8,013 nt of DNA from JAGVMG01 sp964461105 (lineage in GTDB: Bacteria; Chlamydiota; Chlamydiia; Chlamydiales; Rhabdochlamydiaceae). The notes beneath the pieces are model-generated. The model did no database searches. It was not told where the DNA came from and saw only the letters and a list, made by a program, of their open reading frames with translations. The position numbers and the translations under genes were made by a program. Where the stretch lies: the NCBI GenBank assembly GCA_964461105.1, contig CAYWSY010000087.1, positions 1 to 8,013 of the forward strand, written 5' to 3'. Of the stretch, positions 5,386-8,013 are shown one piece after another; within the stretch, counting starts at the first letter, position 1, and every line of letters begins with the position of its first letter.

Positions 5386-7185
5386 ATGTCTGTTTTGAAA
5401 ATTATTGAACCTAATTATTGCCATCGAGAATATAAAAACGATATTAAGAAGACTTCTGAAGAAGAGCCTTCATGGATTCAACAATCCAAACGCATCTCTA
5501 AGGTCGCCCTCCCATTTATTAGCCTGTACAAACCGCTTAGTCGTCCGCTTTCGCTTGTCACAGGTTCATTTCGTGTAATCACTTCTGTAAGCGATATCAT
5601 CTCAGATCTATCTAAAGGCAATACGAAAGAAATTCCCCAGCATTTACTCCAGACGACCATTGCAGTGATCTCATTAGCTGGAACTCTTTTTCTTCACCCA
5701 TTGGGAATGCTCATTACGACAGGGCATGACTTGATTATTGAATTGATCTCACTAGCGCAGCACTTACAAGCAGGAGACTATGAAAAGGCCCTGGTTTCGT
5801 GTGCGAATATCCTCAATAACGCTCTTTACTTAGCCTTGATTTGCGGCGGCGGAATTAAGCTTTCGATCGCATCTTTGGCACTCCAGATTCTATTAGGTCT
5901 CTACCATTCTAAAGGGGAATTCCAGAATGGAAACTACCTGGAAGGAGTCGGCCACCTACTCATGGCGGTCATTCGCGGAGGGCAAATGGGATCTCAAGCG
6001 CATTCTCTTTATCAAGACACTCTTAGAGAACGAGCAGCAATTCAGGTCAAACGAATCGAGCATAGAAAGAGCGTTCAAACTGGGCTTAAACAACGCGTTT
6101 CTGTGTTACAGAAAGTTCCAGGTTCGCAGCTTCTTAATAGCGCAAAACTTAAACTTGCTGCCAGGAGGCCGAGTCTCAAAGGCAGAAACATCACGCAGCG
6201 CACGCTCGTGCCCACTCCGCAGGCTGTGGACTCTAGTGCGTACATCGAGAGGCGAGCGGTTGTAGATGTCGGGTCGGGATCGACTAAATTTTGTATCGCA
6301 GATGTCGATACTAGAACACAGCAGGTGGTAAATGTTGTCTTAAGAGAGTCTTATGCGGTTCCTTACCAAGCTGCGATGGAAGCATCTTATGATCATACAT
6401 TCTCTGTAGAGGTTAAGGAAAGGGGGCTTGAGACCTTTCGGACAATTGATGCTCTTTGTAAGGAGCATGGAGTGCAGAAGGTGACCGCGGTTGCAACAGA
6501 AGCTTTTCGTCAATCAATGAATGGAGAGAAATTCGCGGCTGAAGTCAATGAGAAGACACAGATTCCTTTGCGCATTATCACCCAAAAAGAAGAGGGGGAG
6601 ATTGCCTTTTATAGTGCAGCTTCGCTTGTTAGTGATATCCCTAAAGAAGAACTTGTTGTTTGGGATATTGGAACGGGAAGTTATCAGATGTCCATTGGGG
6701 AAAAAGATCAAGACCTGACCGTGTTCATGGGAAGTGTCGGTTCGGTTCCGTTTAAAAATTACATTGTCGATGTTGTGCAGGCGGGAGATTCTTCTCAAGG
6801 GACGACGCTGCACCCGTTGACAAGAGAAGAGCACCTGGCAGCAGATCGTTATGCAAGAGCACTAGCACGTAAGGCATACCCCAATATTAAGGAAAAAATT
6901 ACCAGTGTAGATCGAAAGGTGAGTGGAATAGGGCGGTTATTTACCAATAGCCTTCTTCCGTTTGCTGAAGATGATCAGAAAATCACAAGAGCTGATTTGC
7001 GTAAATTTATTGAGAGCAACTATGGGAAGACAAAAGAGGAGATGAATGATCCCTATTCTGAAGCTAACCTCTCAAATGCGATTCTCGTCTTAGGGTTTAT
7101 GAAGGCTTTGCATATTAAAGAGATTAGGGCATTGGATGCTGCAAGTTCACAGGGGATGTTGACGTTCCCGAAGTACTGGGCGTAA
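5386..7185 (+). CDS. Ppx/GppA-type phosphatase domain fused to a hydrophobic N-terminal domain
   Basis: A 599-residue two-part protein. Residues 1 to about 285 form an unassigned domain with long hydrophobic stretches near 87-111 and 146-172, followed by a basic linker. Residues about 290-599 are an ASKHA-fold Ppx/GppA domain (exopolyphosphatase or pppGpp phosphatase family): DVGSGSTKF at 294-302 (phosphate-1 loop), ATEAFR at 370-375, KEEGEI at 401-406 with E403 at the place of the catalytic Glu (E121 of E. coli Ppx, aligned from memory), DIGTGSYQ at 427-434 (phosphate-2 loop), GSVGSV at 449-454 and SGIGRL at 513-518. The domain is full length and lacks the C-terminal HD domain of long Ppx. 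Oddities: the usual DIGGGSTE reads DIGTGSYQ, so a Gly becomes Thr and the acidic Glu becomes Gln, which may alter activity. The hydrophobic N-terminus suggests membrane attachment or secretion, unlike cytosolic Ppx/GppA. Start chosen by GGAGG. Polyphosphate or (p)ppGpp as substrate is family knowledge, not shown here. Confidence 0.85.
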   Translation: MSVLKIIEPNYCHREYKNDIKKTSEEEPSWIQQSKRISKVALPFISLYKPLSRPLSLVTGSFRVITSVSDIISDLSKGNTKEIPQHLLQTTIAVISLAGTLFLHPLGMLITTGHDLIIELISLAQHLQAGDYEKALVSCANILNNALYLALICGGGIKLSIASLALQILLGLYHSKGEFQNGNYLEGVGHLLMAVIRGGQMGSQAHSLYQDTLRERAAIQVKRIEHRKSVQTGLKQRVSVLQKVPGSQLLNSAKLKLAARRPSLKGRNITQRTLVPTPQAVDSSAYIERRAVVDVGSGSTKFCIADVDTRTQQVVNVVLRESYAVPYQAAMEASYDHTFSVEVKERGLETFRTIDALCKEHGVQKVTAVATEAFRQSMNGEKFAAEVNEKTQIPLRIITQKEEGEIAFYSAASLVSDIPKEELVVWDIGTGSYQMSIGEKDQDLTVFMGSVGSVPFKNYIVDVVQAGDSSQGTTLHPLTREEHLAADRYARALARKAYPNIKEKITSVDRKVSGIGRLFTNSLLPFAEDDQKITRADLRKFIESNYGKTKEEMNDPYSEANLSNAILVLGFMKALHIKEIRALDAASSQGMLTFPKYWA

Positions 7186-7371
7186 ATGATTAAGAGCGAT
7201 ATGAGTCAAAGGTGTACATCTGAAGTAAAGGAACAGCCTGCTAAAAGTATTGCTAAATATGGTTTATCAGCGGACGCGAGAAAACTCGGTCCTTTAGAGG
7301 GACTTGCAAAAATAAAGTGTCAAACTGATAATTTTCGCAATTTTTTCAATAGATTATCGAAAGCTCGCTGA
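7186..7371 (+). CDS. Doubtful 61-codon open frame after the Ppx/GppA-domain gene
   Basis: The ATG follows the stop codon of the preceding gene with no gap (TAAATG), which could allow reinitiation; a second ATG at 7201-7203 has a weak AAGAG before it. The product would be 61 residues, charged, soluble, with two Cys, and resembles nothing I know. It lies between the phosphatase gene and a transposase, so it may be a chance frame or the remnant of a gene cut by insertion-sequence activity. No strong Shine-Dalgarno supports it. Confidence 0.25.
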   Translation: MIKSDMSQRCTSEVKEQPAKSIAKYGLSADARKLGPLEGLAKIKCQTDNFRNFFNRLSKAR

Positions 7372-7484
7372 AAATGCATGATGTATACTGTAATTAGCGA
7401 AAAATAAGTAAAATTAGATTATCTCTGAGCAGAACAAGATTAGCTGCGTTAAAAATATTTCTTTTTCTGAGACGTTATACTACT

Positions 7485-8013
7485 TTAGGATGATCCAATT
7501 TTAAGCAATTGATCTGCTGCAAGAATCAGTATACTAAACATAAGGTGCGTACATACTTTTGCAGAGCCTTTCACTCTAACAAAACTGGCCCCAAACTCAT
7601 CTTTTAATCTCGAAAATGAACGTTCTACTACTGTTCGTATTTCGTACCTTATCATATCTGAAGGCTTCCAATTCAAAGTTTTCTGCGCCAACTTCTCTTG
7701 TTGTTTATCCTCAGCTTTTCCTGGATCTGCTCGCTTTTCTATAATCGGCACTCGCCCTAAATTTTTGCTATGTTCTCTAATTCCGGAAGCATCGTATCCA
7801 GAATCCATTAAATCATAAAGAGCTACAACTCGCTGGGACGTTAACTTAGCCAGGGGGATTGCTACTTGATTATCAGCTAGAGAGGCAGAACTTACGATGC
7901 CAGCTATAGGAATACCATGATCATCCACTGTAATATGTAGCTTATATCCACTCCACCATTGGAGATTGCCTTTTGCATTTTTTTTTGCCCCAATATCACA
8001 TTGTTGAGGTAGA
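7485..8013 (-). CDS. DDE transposase, IS4/IS5-like (5' part outside window)
   Basis: The frame is open from the right edge to the stop TAA at 7485-7487, giving the last 175 codons; the start lies beyond 8013. The visible part begins LPQQCDIGAKKNAKG, then WSGYKLHITVDDHGIP, ASLADNQVAIPLA, LYDLMDSGYDA and YEIRTVVERSFSRLKDEFG, ending in a His-Leu-Met-Phe hydrophobic helix and DQLLKIG. This is the C-terminal half of an RNase H-fold DDE transposase of the DDE_Tnp_1 type, acting in cut-and-paste transposition. The second catalytic Asp is probably in MDSGYD (codon 7803-7805) and the catalytic Glu in VERSF (codon 7623-7625); the first Asp must lie outside the window. The frame shows no stop or frameshift in the visible part, so the gene may be intact. 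A GTG at 7926-7928 is in frame but inside the conserved core and is not the start. Confidence 0.9.
   Translation of the reverse strand, partial: LPQQCDIGAKKNAKGNLQWWSGYKLHITVDDHGIPIAGIVSSASLADNQVAIPLAKLTSQRVVALYDLMDSGYDASGIREHSKNLGRVPIIEKRADPGKAEDKQQEKLAQKTLNWKPSDMIRYEIRTVVERSFSRLKDEFGASFVRVKGSAKVCTHLMFSILILAADQLLKIGSS
7485..8013 (-). mobile_element. Insertion sequence, one end visible
   Basis: Defined by the transposase gene running off the right edge. The terminal inverted repeat on this side should lie between the transposase stop and the end of the neighbouring frame, somewhere in 7372-7484, but it cannot be named without the other end. That 113-base stretch is AT-rich and holds no gene I can support. 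Confidence 0.6.

Noticed and set aside
5927..6834. Open frames inside the phosphatase gene (5927-6265 plus, 6521-6718 plus, 6514-6834 minus)
   Set aside because: Out-of-frame shadows of a gene whose own frame shows clear family motifs.
7978..7986. Run of nine A on the transposase coding strand as a programmed frameshift site
   Set aside because: Some IS transposases use A-rich slippery sites, but here the single frame carries family-like sequence both before (LPQQCDIGA) and after (KGNLQWWSGYKLH) the run, so no shift is needed.

Overview
The window reads as a piece of a bacterial chromosome with moderate to low GC and tightly packed genes. The best guess is an environmental chlamydia (Parachlamydia, Waddlia or Simkania type). 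This is an inference from gene style: a protein with an Inc-like two-helix hydrophobic hairpin, a very lysine-rich small protein, a Ppx/GppA domain joined to a long hydrophobic N-terminal region, and an IS4/IS5-like transposase beside them. No marker gene proves the taxon, and another intracellular lineage such as Legionella or Coxiella relatives is not excluded.

Left part (60-3930, all minus strand): four compact genes in transcription order metallophosphoesterase -> CxxCxxCC cysteine-cluster protein -> phosphohexomutase -> short-chain dehydrogenase. The first two are 3 bases apart, then 48 bases, and the last two overlap by 14 bases, so they look like one transcription unit. All four keep the diagnostic residues of their families and look functional. 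They are ordinary metabolic or housekeeping functions.

Middle part (4001-5148, minus strand): a 119-residue strongly basic protein (about 31% Lys+Arg) preceded by a strong Shine-Dalgarno and a 10-bp inverted repeat, and upstream of it a 230-residue protein with a bilobed hydrophobic region and a charged helical tail. A T-rich spacer (5149-5385) separates this gene from the divergent plus-strand gene and must carry start signals for both directions.

Right part (5386-8013): a 599-residue plus-strand protein with an N-terminal hydrophobic domain and a C-terminal Ppx/GppA-type phosphatase domain whose nucleotide-binding motifs are partly altered. A doubtful 61-codon frame starts directly at its stop codon. 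The window ends inside a minus-strand DDE transposase that runs off the right edge. The stretch 4001-7371 looks like accessory DNA between a metabolic operon and an insertion sequence, and is where lineage-specific biology is most likely. No RNA genes, CRISPR arrays or convincing Rho-independent terminators were seen.
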